Shown here piece by piece: positions 53,506 to 61,931 of a stretch of DNA of 64,000 nt. Position numbers and translations under genes: made by a program. The notes beneath the pieces are model-generated. The model made no database searches and was not told the origin of the DNA. It saw nothing but the letters and a program-made list of their open reading frames with translations. Positions within the stretch are counted from its first letter, which is position 1, and each line of letters opens with the position of its first letter. This DNA comes from Nonomuraea roseoviolacea subsp. carminata (lineage in GTDB: Bacteria > Actinomycetota > Actinomycetes > Streptosporangiales > Streptosporangiaceae): NCBI RefSeq assembly GCF_024172185.1, contig NZ_JAMZEC010000001.1:8345001-8409000 (forward strand), in the 5' to 3' direction.

Positions 53506-53956
53506 CCACGGCGCGGTCCACCTGCTCTTCCCGCAGGCCGAACGCCGGGGCGGCGCGGGCGCGCGGCGCGCGCTGCTCGGGGCGCTGCACGCCGACGAGG
53601 CGACGATACGCACGCTCTACGAGCGGGGCGACACGGGTGAGCGGCTGACGATCCTGGCGGCCCTGCCCGAGCTCGGCCTCGGCGCGGCGGCGGTCCCGCT
53701 GGTCGAGGACGCGCTGCGCACCAACGACGCGCGGCTGGTGACCGCGGCCCTCGGGCCGTACGGCGCTCGATGGCTCGACGACCACGCCTTCCGCCAGGGC
53801 GTGCTCAAGTGCGTCTTCATGGGAATCCCGCTGGCCTCCGTCTCCGGCCTCGACCGGCGGACCGACGCGGAGCTGACGCGCATGCTCTCGGACTACGCGA
53901 CCGAACGGCGGGCCGCCGGACGCCCGGTTCCCCACGACATCCTGGAGAGGATCTGA
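53441..53956 (+). CDS. eboA: EboA-domain protein
   Basis: A 171-residue mostly helical, HEAT-like protein: WLAWALSKVEADHGAVHLLF, RRALLGALHADEATIRTLYE, RLTILAALPELGLGAAAVPL, VTAALGPYGARWLDDHAFRQ and VLKCVFMGIPLASVSGLDRR. This is the pattern of EboA-domain proteins, found only in ebo clusters, with no known biochemical activity. ATG 53441 lies inside the end of the preceding isomerase; a GTG at 53420 is possible. It overlaps the EboB-type gene (TGATG at 53954-53958). Confidence 0.8.
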   Translation: MGETGTRAGEWLAWALSKVEADHGAVHLLFPQAERRGGAGARRALLGALHADEATIRTLYERGDTGERLTILAALPELGLGAAAVPLVEDALRTNDARLVTAALGPYGARWLDDHAFRQGVLKCVFMGIPLASVSGLDRRTDAELTRMLSDYATERRAAGRPVPHDILERI

Positions 53957-54798
53957 TGCGCATCTTCGACCCGCACATCCACATGACCTCCCGGACCACC
54001 GACGACTACCAGCGGATGCACGAGGCCGGGGTCCGCGCCGTGGTCGAACCCGCGTTCTGGCTGGGCCAGCCCCGCACCAACATGGGCAGCTTCCTCGACT
54101 ACTTCGACGCGCTGCTCGGCTGGGAGCCGTACCGGGCCGCCCAGTACGGCATCCGCCACCACTGCGCGCTCGCGCTCAACCCGAAGGAGGCCAACGACCG
54201 GCGCTGCGCGGAGGTGCTGGCCGAACTGCCGCGATACCTGCTGAAGGACGCCGTCGTCGCGGTCGGCGAGGTCGGATACGACTCGGTGACCCCCGAGGAG
54301 GAACGCGCCTTCGAGGCACAACTGGCGATGGCGGGGGAGAGCGACCTGCCGGTCCTGGTCCACACCCCGCACCGCGACAAGGTCGCGGGAACCCGCCGCA
54401 GCCTCGACGTCGTCAAGGCCGCGGGGATGCCGCCCGAGCGGGTGCTCGTCGACCATCTCAACGAGCCGACCGTCGGCATGGTCGCCGATTCGGGCTGCTG
54501 GATGGGATTCTCGATCTACCCCGACACCAAGATGGATCCCGGCCGGATGGTGGCGATCCTCAGGGAGTACGGCACCGCCAGGATGCTGGTGAACTCGGCC
54601 GCCGACTGGGGGCGCAGCGACCCCCTGAAGACCCGCGAGGTCGGCGACGCCATGCTCGCGGCCGGCTTCGGGCAGGACGATGTGGATCAGGTGCTCTGGC
54701 ACAATCCGGTCGCCTTCTACGGGCAGAGCGGCCGGCTCGATCTAAGGACCGGCTCAGCCGGCCTCGACTACGCCGGCAACACGATCAAGCGGGGATGA
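53956..54798 (+). CDS. eboB: TatD-like metal-dependent hydrolase, EboB-type
   Basis: A 280-residue amidohydrolase-fold protein. Metal ligands are suggested by FDPHIHMTSRTTDDY at the N-terminus, VAVGEVGYDSVTPEEE, LVHTPHRDKVAG, VLVDHLNE and LVNSAADWGRSDPLKT. The family hydrolyses phosphodiester or amide bonds, but EboB itself has no assigned substrate. It is coupled to EboA (TGATG) and to the EboE-type gene (ATGA 54795-54798). Confidence 0.83.
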   Translation: MRIFDPHIHMTSRTTDDYQRMHEAGVRAVVEPAFWLGQPRTNMGSFLDYFDALLGWEPYRAAQYGIRHHCALALNPKEANDRRCAEVLAELPRYLLKDAVVAVGEVGYDSVTPEEERAFEAQLAMAGESDLPVLVHTPHRDKVAGTRRSLDVVKAAGMPPERVLVDHLNEPTVGMVADSGCWMGFSIYPDTKMDPGRMVAILREYGTARMLVNSAADWGRSDPLKTREVGDAMLAAGFGQDDVDQVLWHNPVAFYGQSGRLDLRTGSAGLDYAGNTIKRG

Positions 54799-55913
54799 CG
54801 ATGCGGCTGCGCCACCCGGACGGCTCGACCGTGCACCTCGCCTACTGCACCAACGTGCACCCCGCCGAGGACCTGCCCGGCATCCATGGACAGCTCTCCG
54901 GCATCGCCGCGCGGGTCAGGCGACTGCTCGGCACCGAACGCCTCGGTCTCGGCCTGTGGCTGTCCCGGCATGCCGCCGGTGACCTGCTCGCCCGGCCCGG
55001 CGAGCTCGCCGGCCTGCGTGAGCGGCTGGCCGCTCTCGGGATGGAGGTCGTCACCCTCAACGGGTTCCCGTACCGCGGCTTCCACGACGAGATCGTGAAG
55101 TACCGCGTCTACAGCCCCGACTGGGCAGATGCGGAGCGGCTGCGCCATACCCTGGGGCTCGCCGAGATCCTGGCGGCGCTGCTGCCCGACGACGTCACCG
55201 AGGGCACGATCTCCACGCTGCCCCTCGCCTGGAGGACCGGCTGGACGGCGGAGAAGGCGGCAGCGGTCGCGGCCAACCTCGACGCCGTCGCCCGCGGACT
55301 GCGCGAGCTGGCCGAGCGGACCGGCAAGACGATCCGCCTGGGCTTCGAACCGGAGCCGGGCTGCGTCGTCGAAACCACTCCGCAGGCGGCGCGCCTGCTC
55401 GCCGGCGCCGACCGCGACCATCTCGGCGTTTGCCTGGACGCCTGCCACCTGGCCGTGGGCTTCGAGGAAGCCGCCGCGGCGGCCGGGCTCGGACTCCCCG
55501 TCGTCAAGCTCCAGGCGTCGTGCGCCCTGGAGGCCCCGCCCGGCACCCAGGACGCGCTGAAGGCATTCGACGAGCCGCGCTTCCTGCACCAGACGCGCTC
55601 ACAGAGCGGATTCACCGACGACCTGGGCGAGGCACTGGCCGGCGGCCTGCCGATGGGGGAGCGCTGGCGGGTGCACTTCCACGTCCCGCTGCACGCCGCC
55701 CCACCGCCGCCGCTCACCACCACCGCGCCCCACCTGCGGGAGCTGCTGAACGCCCTGCTCGGCGGCCCCGCCCCGCTCACCCGGCACATCGAGGTGGAGA
55801 CCTACACCTGGAACGTGCTCCCCGGCGCACCGCCCGACCTCGCCGAAGGCATCGCCGCCGAACTCGACTGGACCCGGCGGCAGCTCGCCGCGCTCGGGCT
55901 GAAGGAACTGTGA
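54795..55913 (+). CDS. eboE: EboE-like metabolite traffic protein (xylose isomerase barrel)
   Basis: A 372-residue TIM barrel that opens TVHLAYCTNVHPAEDLPGIH, then LGLGLWLSRHAAGDLLA, VVTLNGFPYRGFHDEIVKYR, GFEPEPGCVVETTP and GVCLDACHLAVGFEEAAAAA, ending HIEVETYTWNVLPGAPPDLA. This is the EboE pattern, from a family needed in cyanobacteria for moving the scytonemin monomer out of the cytoplasm. Whether it catalyses or chaperones is unknown. ATG 54795 or 54801 is the start; it overlaps EboB and, by TGATG at 55911, EboF. Confidence 0.87.
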   Translation: MTMRLRHPDGSTVHLAYCTNVHPAEDLPGIHGQLSGIAARVRRLLGTERLGLGLWLSRHAAGDLLARPGELAGLRERLAALGMEVVTLNGFPYRGFHDEIVKYRVYSPDWADAERLRHTLGLAEILAALLPDDVTEGTISTLPLAWRTGWTAEKAAAVAANLDAVARGLRELAERTGKTIRLGFEPEPGCVVETTPQAARLLAGADRDHLGVCLDACHLAVGFEEAAAAAGLGLPVVKLQASCALEAPPGTQDALKAFDEPRFLHQTRSQSGFTDDLGEALAGGLPMGERWRVHFHVPLHAAPPPPLTTTAPHLRELLNALLGGPAPLTRHIEVETYTWNVLPGAPPDLAEGIAAELDWTRRQLAALGLKEL

Positions 55914-57238
55914 TGGCGCCACTCGTCGTGATCAACGTCGTCGGGCTCACCCCGCGCCTGCTCGCGCACATGCCCAACGTGGCGAGGGTGGGCCCGGCCG
56001 CCCGCCTGCGTCCGGTCCTGCCGGCCGTCACCTGCTCGATGCAGGCCACACTCCTCACCGGCACGCCGCCCCGCGAGCACGGCATCGTGGGCAACGGCTG
56101 GTACTTCCGCGACCTCGGCGAGGTGCTCCTGTGGCGCCAGCACAACGCGCTCATCCAGGGCGACCAGTTGTGGAGCGCCGTGCCCGGCCTGCGCACCGCC
56201 AACGTCTGCTGGTGGTACGCGATGGGCGCCGCGAGCGACCTGCTCGTCACACCGCGCCCCATCTACCACGCCGACGGCCGCAAGTCGCCCGACTGCTACA
56301 CCCGCCCGCCCTCGCTGCACGACGATCTCGAAGCCGCGCTGGGCCCGTTCCCGCTGTTCAGCTACTGGGGGCCGAACGCCGGGATCGCCTCCTCGCGGTG
56401 GATCATCGCAGCCGCCCGCCGCATCCTCTCCCGCGAACGGCCCGACCTGCTGCTCGTGTACGTCCCGCACCTCGACTACGACCTGCAACGCCACGGCCCC
56501 GACGGTCCCGAGGCGATCGCCGCGGCACGCGCCGTCGATGCCGCGCTGGCCCCGCTCCTCTCGGTGGACGCCGAGGTGGTGGTGCTGTCGGAGTACGGCA
56601 TCACGCCGGCCTCCCGCCCGGTGGACATCAACCGCGCGCTCCGCGGCGCGGGCCTGCTGGAGGTCCACACCCAGGCCGGGATGGAGTACCTCGACCCGTG
56701 GACGTCCCGCGCCTTCGCCGTCGCCGACCACCAGGTGGCCCACGTGTACGTACGTGACCCCGCCGACCTCGACCGCGCGCGCGACGTCATCGCCGCCCTG
56801 CCCGGCGTGGACGAGGTTCTCGACCAGGCGAGCAAGGCGAAGTACGGCCTCGACCACGAACGCGCGGGCGAACTCGTCGCCGTGGCCGAGCCCGACGCCT
56901 GGTTCACCTACTACTACTGGCTCTCCGACGACCGGGCGCCCGACTTCGCGCGGCTGGTGGACATCCACCGCAAGCCCGGCTACGACCCCGCCGAACTGTT
57001 CATGGATCCCCGGGATCCCTTCGTCAAGCTCCGCGCGGCCGCCGCGCTGGCCAGGAAGAAGCTGGGGTTCCGGTACACGATGTCCGTCGTGCCGCTGGAT
57101 CCCTCGCCGGTTCGCGGCAGCCACGGGCGACTCGCCGACGATCCCGCCGACGGCCCGGTCCTCGTCGGCCCGTTCGACGGCGACGCCTATGGAGCGACCG
57201 AGGTCAAGGGCCTGCTCACCGCCCTCATCAGCCGGTGA
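55913..57238 (+). CDS. eboF: EboF-like alkaline phosphatase superfamily protein
   Basis: A 441-residue nucleotide pyrophosphatase/phosphodiesterase-fold protein: PLVVINVVGLTPRLLAHMPN, then the nucleophile region LPAVTCSMQATLLTGTPPRE (Thr expected to attack phosphate), HGIVGNGWYFRDLGEVL, LLLVYVPHLDYDLQRHGPDG, VVVLSEYGITPASRPVDIN and VADHQVAHVYV, which supply the metal ligands. No signal peptide, so cytoplasmic. EboF closes the operon; it may cleave a phosphate ester of the cluster product. The family match is firm; activity unknown. Confidence 0.88.
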   Translation: MAPLVVINVVGLTPRLLAHMPNVARVGPAARLRPVLPAVTCSMQATLLTGTPPREHGIVGNGWYFRDLGEVLLWRQHNALIQGDQLWSAVPGLRTANVCWWYAMGAASDLLVTPRPIYHADGRKSPDCYTRPPSLHDDLEAALGPFPLFSYWGPNAGIASSRWIIAAARRILSRERPDLLLVYVPHLDYDLQRHGPDGPEAIAAARAVDAALAPLLSVDAEVVVLSEYGITPASRPVDINRALRGAGLLEVHTQAGMEYLDPWTSRAFAVADHQVAHVYVRDPADLDRARDVIAALPGVDEVLDQASKAKYGLDHERAGELVAVAEPDAWFTYYYWLSDDRAPDFARLVDIHRKPGYDPAELFMDPRDPFVKLRAAAALARKKLGFRYTMSVVPLDPSPVRGSHGRLADDPADGPVLVGPFDGDAYGATEVKGLLTALISR

Positions 57239-57345
57239 GCAGCCTCAAACGCCTCGAAACTCTTCAGGCTTTCGCGCTGCACCGACGATCCCAAGAACGG
57301 CAACGACCGCAATAACCCGATGTTCACAGGCGTCAAGATGCCACG

Positions 57346-57510
57346 CGGCTGTCCGATGACCCGCAGACAGCCGAGGACCTCACCAGCGAGGCGTTCCTCC
57401 GTACCCTTCGGACGGTTCGCGCGGCGACCGGCGGGCCATCCGAAACATGGCGCCCCTACCTTGATGCGGTCATCCGGAGCACGGCCTACGCCTGGGCGTT
57501 CGACCCGCAG
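57346..57510 (+). pseudogene. ECF sigma factor fragment
   Basis: One frame reads RLSDDPQTAEDLTSEAFLRT then LRTVRAATGGPSETWRPYLD and AVIRSTAYAWA, the region-2 helix of an ECF-type sigma factor (DxxTAEDLTSEAFLR). Nothing upstream or downstream in this frame continues the protein; region 4 is absent and LacI-like text follows at once in another frame. No start signal. Confidence 0.65.
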
Positions 57511-57511
57511 C

Positions 57512-57916
57512 CGGATCCTCGCGGTAGCCCAACAGCTCGGCTATCGGCCCAGCCGCTTCGCCCGCGCCATGGTTCAGCAGAACGTCACGACACTCGCATT
57601 GATCATCGCGGACGTCCTCAACCCGTTCTTCCCCGAGGTCACCGCCGGCGTGCTGGACGCCGCCGACGAGCGCGGCTGGCCGGTCGTTCCCCTCAGTGCC
57701 TCAGTGGGGGAGAGGTCGTCCTGGCTGGATGAGTCCGACGGCCACCAGTCGACCAGCCATTCACCCGCTGGTCCGTCCACGAGCTGTTCGACTGCGTGGA
57801 CAGCCTCTCCGGAGCGGATCTTCGCCTTCGGCAAGTTCGGCCCTCTCGGCATCCGCGCCACCGTTGGGACGCGCGGGGTGGACCCGCTGGCGACTATTCG
57901 AGCCGTCACGGCATAG
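57512..57916 (+). pseudogene. LacI-family regulator fragment
   Basis: The frame reads RILAVAQQLGYRPSRFARAM then VQQNVTTLALIIADVLNPFF and PEVTAGVLDAADERGWPVVP, the end of a LacI DNA-binding domain, hinge and first strand of the sugar-binding domain. The recognition helix is missing at the left, replaced by the sigma fragment, and resemblance ends near 57710. The rest to the stop at 57916 is unrelated; another frame there (PFTRWSVHELFDCVD) hints at a transposase fragment. Confidence 0.7.
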
Positions 57917-58500
57917 AAATCTACAATGTAAAGGGGCTCGGTGGTTTCGAAAATCAACTTCTGAGAATGCAAGACCCACACCCGCGCCGGATCGATGGCA
58001 GATGAAACCTCATCAGGGATACCCGCCTAAGCGCAGCCCGCCCCAGCGGAGAGGCATACGCCAAGTACACCCTCAGCTGGCAGTTCTCCGCCCGACCGGC
58101 GGTGCCGGAGTACTGACGCTGCACCCCGATGGTCCCGCAGGTCGGTGTCGCACCGCGCCAGGGTCCCAGCGCCGCATCCGCTGCCGCCTCTGTCAATTGT
58201 CAGCCGTTCTCGCGCTCGAACGGGAAGCAATCCCATCACACGAGCCCGCGCCCACCTGCGCGGCTCCACCCGCCCGAACCGCGTGTCCAGGCCAGGCACC
58301 CAAACCCGAAGATGCCACGACGCCGTGCTGCTCAACCACGTGCACAGGGTCAAGATCGGTACAGGTCGCAGCAGCTTCACGAGGTGCCGGTGACGGAGCC
58401 CTTCTTTGGCGAGGGTACGAGAAGAAGGCCGCCGCCGCGCCGTGGGATCCGGCCGGCAACCGCCGGCAAGGGCTCGACCGCTTCATTCCTGAGCGGAGCC
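57917..58500. other. degraded sequence, no gene recognised
   Basis: Lower GC than its surroundings at 57910-57980 and without a reading frame of clear family or start signal on either strand. It lies between regulator fragments, so it is most likely old insertion or deletion debris. Confidence 0.45.
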
Positions 58501-58607
58501 CCGCCACTTCAGGCGCCTGCCGGTCCTCTGTAGTCGGTGGCGGCGTAAACCTGCAGGGGCCTCTCGACTCCGCCCAGGAAGGTCTCGCAGCTCAGCAGCG
58601 GGTCGAA
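58501..58607 (-). pseudogene. copy of the TetR gene 3' end
   Basis: These 107 bases match 18830-18936, the last 33 codons and stop of the TetR gene at 18838, at 99 positions without gaps and in the same orientation. Resemblance stops abruptly at 58607 (AGGCGCGCCGG follows), so only the tail of a second TetR gene survives. The 160 bases after it include a short hydrophobic frame (MHLAFLISTGVAVLTAILA at 58659) of unknown origin. Confidence 0.85.
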
Positions 58608-58766
58608 AGGCGCGCCGGTTCGCCGGTCAGGGTCAGCGTTGATCCGTCGTAGACGGCATGCACCTGGCTTTCCTGATCAGTACCGGCGTCGCGGTGCTGA
58701 CCGCGATCCTGGCCATGCAAGACGGAGGGTGTGTCGGTTCACGTCGGCCGGCCTCGACCGGACGGC

Positions 58767-58796
58767 TACGGCCCCCGCCTCGCGGCGGGAGCCGTA
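58767..58796 (-). terminator. terminator after the second GH5 gene
   Basis: TACGGCCCCCGCC (58767-58779), four-base loop, GGCGGGAGCCGTA (58784-58796) with one mismatch. It lies four bases after the GH5 stop on the minus strand. Confidence 0.75.
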
Positions 58797-58799
58797 CTG

Positions 58800-60212
58800 C
58801 TATCCAGGGGTGATCGTGAGGGTGAGGCGGCCGGCCGTCTTCGTCTTCACGGTGAGGACGCGCCTGCCGGCGTCCCAGGTGGCCTCGCCGATGGAGGCCC
58901 GCCCGCCGTGGGGGAAGTCGCGTGCGGGCAGATAGATCTCGGTCGGGCCGGTGCTGTTGGCGTCGAAGACCAAGGTCAGCGCGCGGGACTTCTCGTCATA
59001 GGCGACGCTGACCGGCACCCCGCCGACCGCCCTGGGGTACGGCCGGGCCATCGCGGCGACCAGCGGCCCGGGCTTCCCCTTGTCGTCGTAGGGACCCCAG
59101 GGTCCGGGGTCGCGTGACCAGTACGCGTGGCCCATGTTCACCTCGTCGGTGAGCTGGAGCACCCGCTTGACCAGGTCGGGGGAGCCCGGCCGGGACATGT
59201 CCAGCCCGAACTCGCCCAGCACCACAGGGCCGCCCACGCGTTCGGCGGTGCGGAGGATGTTGTCCCGCCACCAGCCCAGCGTGCAATCGGTCCACCGACG
59301 GGAACCGGCCGTGTAGTCGTCGCCCAGGTCGAGCGGCAGCGGGTAGAGGTGCGGAGCCAGGCCGATGCGTGGCTGGCCGTCGCGCGGGTCGTCGAAGTGC
59401 GGCAGGGCCGACGGCAGACCCCAGTTGACGCCCACGGCCTGGGGTTCGAGGAAGATCCAGCCGTCGGGGTCGACCGACCTGATCTCCGCGATCGACCTGC
59501 GGTAGAGGGTGGCCAGCGGGCCGGTTTCGAACTGGGCGCCCTGGATCGAGCCGCCCCAGGGCTCGTTCATCAGGTCGTAGCCGATGACGGCGGGGTCGTC
59601 CTTGAACCTGGCGGCCACCGCCTTCCACGCCTTGGCGTAGTGGTCCATCAGTTCGGGGTGGTCACCGGTGGTGTTCCAGAAGTGGTCGAAGGCCCGTATG
59701 ACGCCGGGTTCCAAGTAGTACATCTCCCAGGTGGGCTGGTCGGTGCTGACCGGGAGGCCGTCGAGGTGTGTGGCCCACCCGGGCGCGCCGTTGCCCGCGC
59801 CTTTACCGGGGGTGATGTCGCTGCCCCACAGGTCCTGGTGCATGTCCAGCATCACGTGGTAGCCGCGCTTGGCGTACCAGGCGACGCGCTCAGCCACCTT
59901 GTCCAGATATTTCGTGTCATAGGTGCCTGGGGTGGGCTCGAGCGTGCGCCACTGGATCAGGAAACGGACGAAGTTCGTCCCCATGTCCCGGTATTCACGG
60001 TCGAGGTCCGCCTCGGTGAACGTCGGCAGGCCGTCAGGCGTGCTCTTGGCGCTGCTGGCCGTGTTGAAGCCGTGCAGGAGCAGCACCCTGCCCTGATCGT
60101 CCGTGACGAACCGGGCGGCGGGCTTCGGGGCGGGTCTGGTCGCCGCGGCGACGCCGCCCCCGGCCAGGACGGCCAGCACGGCGACGGCCGTGATGAGCCG
60201 AGCACTCTTCAT
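58800..60212 (-). CDS. secreted GH5 glycoside hydrolase (endoglycoceramidase-like)
   Basis: A 470-residue secreted hydrolase. GGAG lies five bases before ATG 60212; residues 1-24 are a signal (KSARLITAVAVLAVLAGGGV). The GH5 barrel shows VLLLHGFNTASS, GTNFVRFLIQWRTLEPTPGT, VMLDMHQDLWGSDITPGKGA, acid/base Glu217 in DLMNEPWGG and nucleophile Glu334 in VLGEFGLD. A C-terminal beta domain (VSVAYDEKSRALTLVFDANS) follows, as in endoglycoceramidase-like enzymes that cut glycosphingolipids or related beta-glycosides. Paralogue of the membrane-fused GH5 at 20551. Confidence 0.92.
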   Translation of the reverse strand: MKSARLITAVAVLAVLAGGGVAAATRPAPKPAARFVTDDQGRVLLLHGFNTASSAKSTPDGLPTFTEADLDREYRDMGTNFVRFLIQWRTLEPTPGTYDTKYLDKVAERVAWYAKRGYHVMLDMHQDLWGSDITPGKGAGNGAPGWATHLDGLPVSTDQPTWEMYYLEPGVIRAFDHFWNTTGDHPELMDHYAKAWKAVAARFKDDPAVIGYDLMNEPWGGSIQGAQFETGPLATLYRRSIAEIRSVDPDGWIFLEPQAVGVNWGLPSALPHFDDPRDGQPRIGLAPHLYPLPLDLGDDYTAGSRRWTDCTLGWWRDNILRTAERVGGPVVLGEFGLDMSRPGSPDLVKRVLQLTDEVNMGHAYWSRDPGPWGPYDDKGKPGPLVAAMARPYPRAVGGVPVSVAYDEKSRALTLVFDANSTGPTEIYLPARDFPHGGRASIGEATWDAGRRVLTVKTKTAGRLTLTITPG

Positions 60213-60278
60213 AGGAACTCCGGTCACCGGGAACGGGGGTCTTCCGCCAGAATCGCGGTCGCGGCTAGCCTGCCGAAC

Positions 60279-60758
60279 ATGAGCATTAGTCGCAATAGCC
60301 TCCCGGCGATCGTCACACTCGTGATCGTCCTGGCTTTCGGACTGTGGGGGAGCGCGCTGGTCACCCGGGTGGGCTATCTGGCCGTGCCGTCCGCGCTCGG
60401 CCTGCCGTACGGGCTGCCGGGTCTGCGTGTGGTGCCGCTGGGAGAGACGACCTGGCTCGTCACGCTCGCCGACAGCGTCCTCGCCTTGGTGCTGGTCGTC
60501 ATGGTGGCCCGGGCCCGGGGTGGCTTCTGGCGCACGTGGGGGGCGTTCGTGCTGGGGGCGGTGGTCGCGAACCTGTTGCGAGCGGTCGTACTGTCCCAGA
60601 TCACCTCGGCGGGCCTGGGGGCATACGCCGGACATCTTGTGGGCGGGCTGATCGCGGGCCTGCTATGGGGGATCGCACTGGGCTGGCTCGCCGGGCTGGC
60701 CGCCCTCCCGCGTCGGCGGCGGCAGCCCGCCGCCGCGGGAATGCCCTTGGCCGGGTGA
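60279..60758 (+). CDS. small membrane protein, unknown function
   Basis: A 159-residue protein with four hydrophobic segments (LPAIVTLVIVLAFGLWGSAL, TWLVTLADSVLALVLVVMVA, WGAFVLGAVVANLLRAVVLS, HLVGGLIAGLLWGIALGWLA) and a basic tail RRRRQP. No family recognised. TAGCCT ends seven bases before ATG 60279 and there is no RBS, so the mRNA is probably leaderless. It is divergent from the GH5 gene. Confidence 0.7.
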   Translation: MSISRNSLPAIVTLVIVLAFGLWGSALVTRVGYLAVPSALGLPYGLPGLRVVPLGETTWLVTLADSVLALVLVVMVARARGGFWRTWGAFVLGAVVANLLRAVVLSQITSAGLGAYAGHLVGGLIAGLLWGIALGWLAGLAALPRRRRQPAAAGMPLAG

Positions 60759-60916
60759 GCACAATAAGCATCCGTCCTGAGCAGGGAGCCATGCCGCGCC
60801 TTCGCACGGCGATGCCGGGCGCAGGGCGGCGAGGACGGCGACGTCGGGGTCGAGGAAGGTGATCCGCCGGGTGTCCACGTGGAGCCGATCGGCCGGCCTT
60901 CTCCGTCCTCGTCTTC

Positions 60917-61243
60917 GTGCACCTGGCCGGCGGGCCGCTGCGGATCAGCGAGATCGCGGAGAAGATGCGGCTCGTCCAGCCGCACGTCACGCGGCAGGTC
61001 CAGCAACTGGAGCGCCGCGGCCTGGTACGCCGCATCGGTGACCCCAACGACCGCCGCGTCAGCTACATCGAGCCGACCGACAAGGGCAGGGCGGCCGCCG
61101 ACCGCTACGCGCGCACGCTCATCGGCTGGTTCACCGGCGCGATCTCCCACTGGTCCGCGCGGGACCGCGAGGACCTCGGCCGCCTGCTGGCCCGCTTCGC
61201 CGACGACGTCACGGCCCACCTCGCCGCCCTTGACGACACCTGA
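60917..61243 (+). CDS. MarR-family regulator, N-terminally shortened
   Basis: A 108-residue winged helix: LRISEIAEKMRLVQPHVTRQ, VQQLERRGLVRRIGDPNDRR, VSYIEPTDKGRAAADRYART. MarR proteins are normally 140-160 residues with a first dimerisation helix that is absent here. The same frame is conserved-looking a little upstream (ADRPAFSVLVF from 60884) but has no start codon and hits a stop at 60860-60862, so the original 5' end appears lost. GTG 60917 could still start a short product. Probably a decaying gene. Confidence 0.7.
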   Translation: MHLAGGPLRISEIAEKMRLVQPHVTRQVQQLERRGLVRRIGDPNDRRVSYIEPTDKGRAAADRYARTLIGWFTGAISHWSARDREDLGRLLARFADDVTAHLAALDDT

Positions 61244-61247
61244 GCCG

Positions 61248-61931
61248 TCACCCTGGGGAGGGCATCTCCTGGCCGGGGACGACGAGGCCGGACTCGTAGG
61301 CCAGGGCCACGGCCTGGGCGCGGCTGCCGAGGCCGAGCTTGGCCATGGCGCGGTTGAGGTGCGTCTTGACGGTGGCCTCGCTGACGGTCAGGAGGGCGGC
61401 GATCTCGGCGTTGGACAGAGCGTGCCCGACCAGTTTGAGCACCTCGCTCTCGCGGGCGGTGAGCAGGTCCAGCGGGGGAGAGGGCGGGGCGGCGGCCGGG
61501 ACGGTCCGATGGGTGTAGGCCTCGATGAGGCGCCGGGTGACGCTGGGCGAGAAGAGCATGTCGCCGGAGGCGATCGTCTGGATGGCGGCGATGAGCCGTT
61601 CCGGCGGGGTGTCCTTGAGCAGGAAGCCCGAGGCGCCGGCGCGCAGGGCGTTGTAGACGTACTTGTCGAGGTCGAACGTGGTCAGGATGAGCACCCGAGG
61701 CCGGTGGTCGCCGTCCGCGGACAGGATGCGCTCGGTCGCCGTTACGCCGTTCATGCCCGGCATCCTGATGTCCATGAGGATCACGTCGGGGCGGGTGGCC
61801 GCCGCCAGGGAGACGGCTTCCTCGCCGCCGGCCGCCTCGCCGACGACGTCGAGCTCGGGCACGGCACGCAGCAGCGCCGTCAGTCCGGCACGGACGAGAA
61901 TCTGATCGTCGACGACCATTACCTTGATCAT
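61248..61931 (-). CDS. NarL/LuxR-type response regulator
   Basis: A 227-residue response regulator: receiver domain with Asp8-Asp9, phospho-acceptor Asp54 (VILMDIRMPGMNG), Thr in LILTTFD and Lys in FLLKDTPPE; LuxR HTH LLTARESEVLKLVGHALSNA, EIAALLTVSEATVKTHLNRA. Its ATG overlaps the kinase stop (ATGA 61928-61931), so the pair is translated together. Such systems regulate envelope stress, antibiotics or development; target unknown. Confidence 0.95.
   Translation of the reverse strand: MIKVMVVDDQILVRAGLTALLRAVPELDVVGEAAGGEEAVSLAAATRPDVILMDIRMPGMNGVTATERILSADGDHRPRVLILTTFDLDKYVYNALRAGASGFLLKDTPPERLIAAIQTIASGDMLFSPSVTRRLIEAYTHRTVPAAAPPSPPLDLLTARESEVLKLVGHALSNAEIAALLTVSEATVKTHLNRAMAKLGLGSRAQAVALAYESGLVVPGQEMPSPG

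Noticed and set aside
57700..57800. Insertion sequence remnant (IS630-like FTRWS text)
   Set aside because: Only about 15 residues resemble a transposase and there are no terminal repeats; kept as a hint, not a feature.
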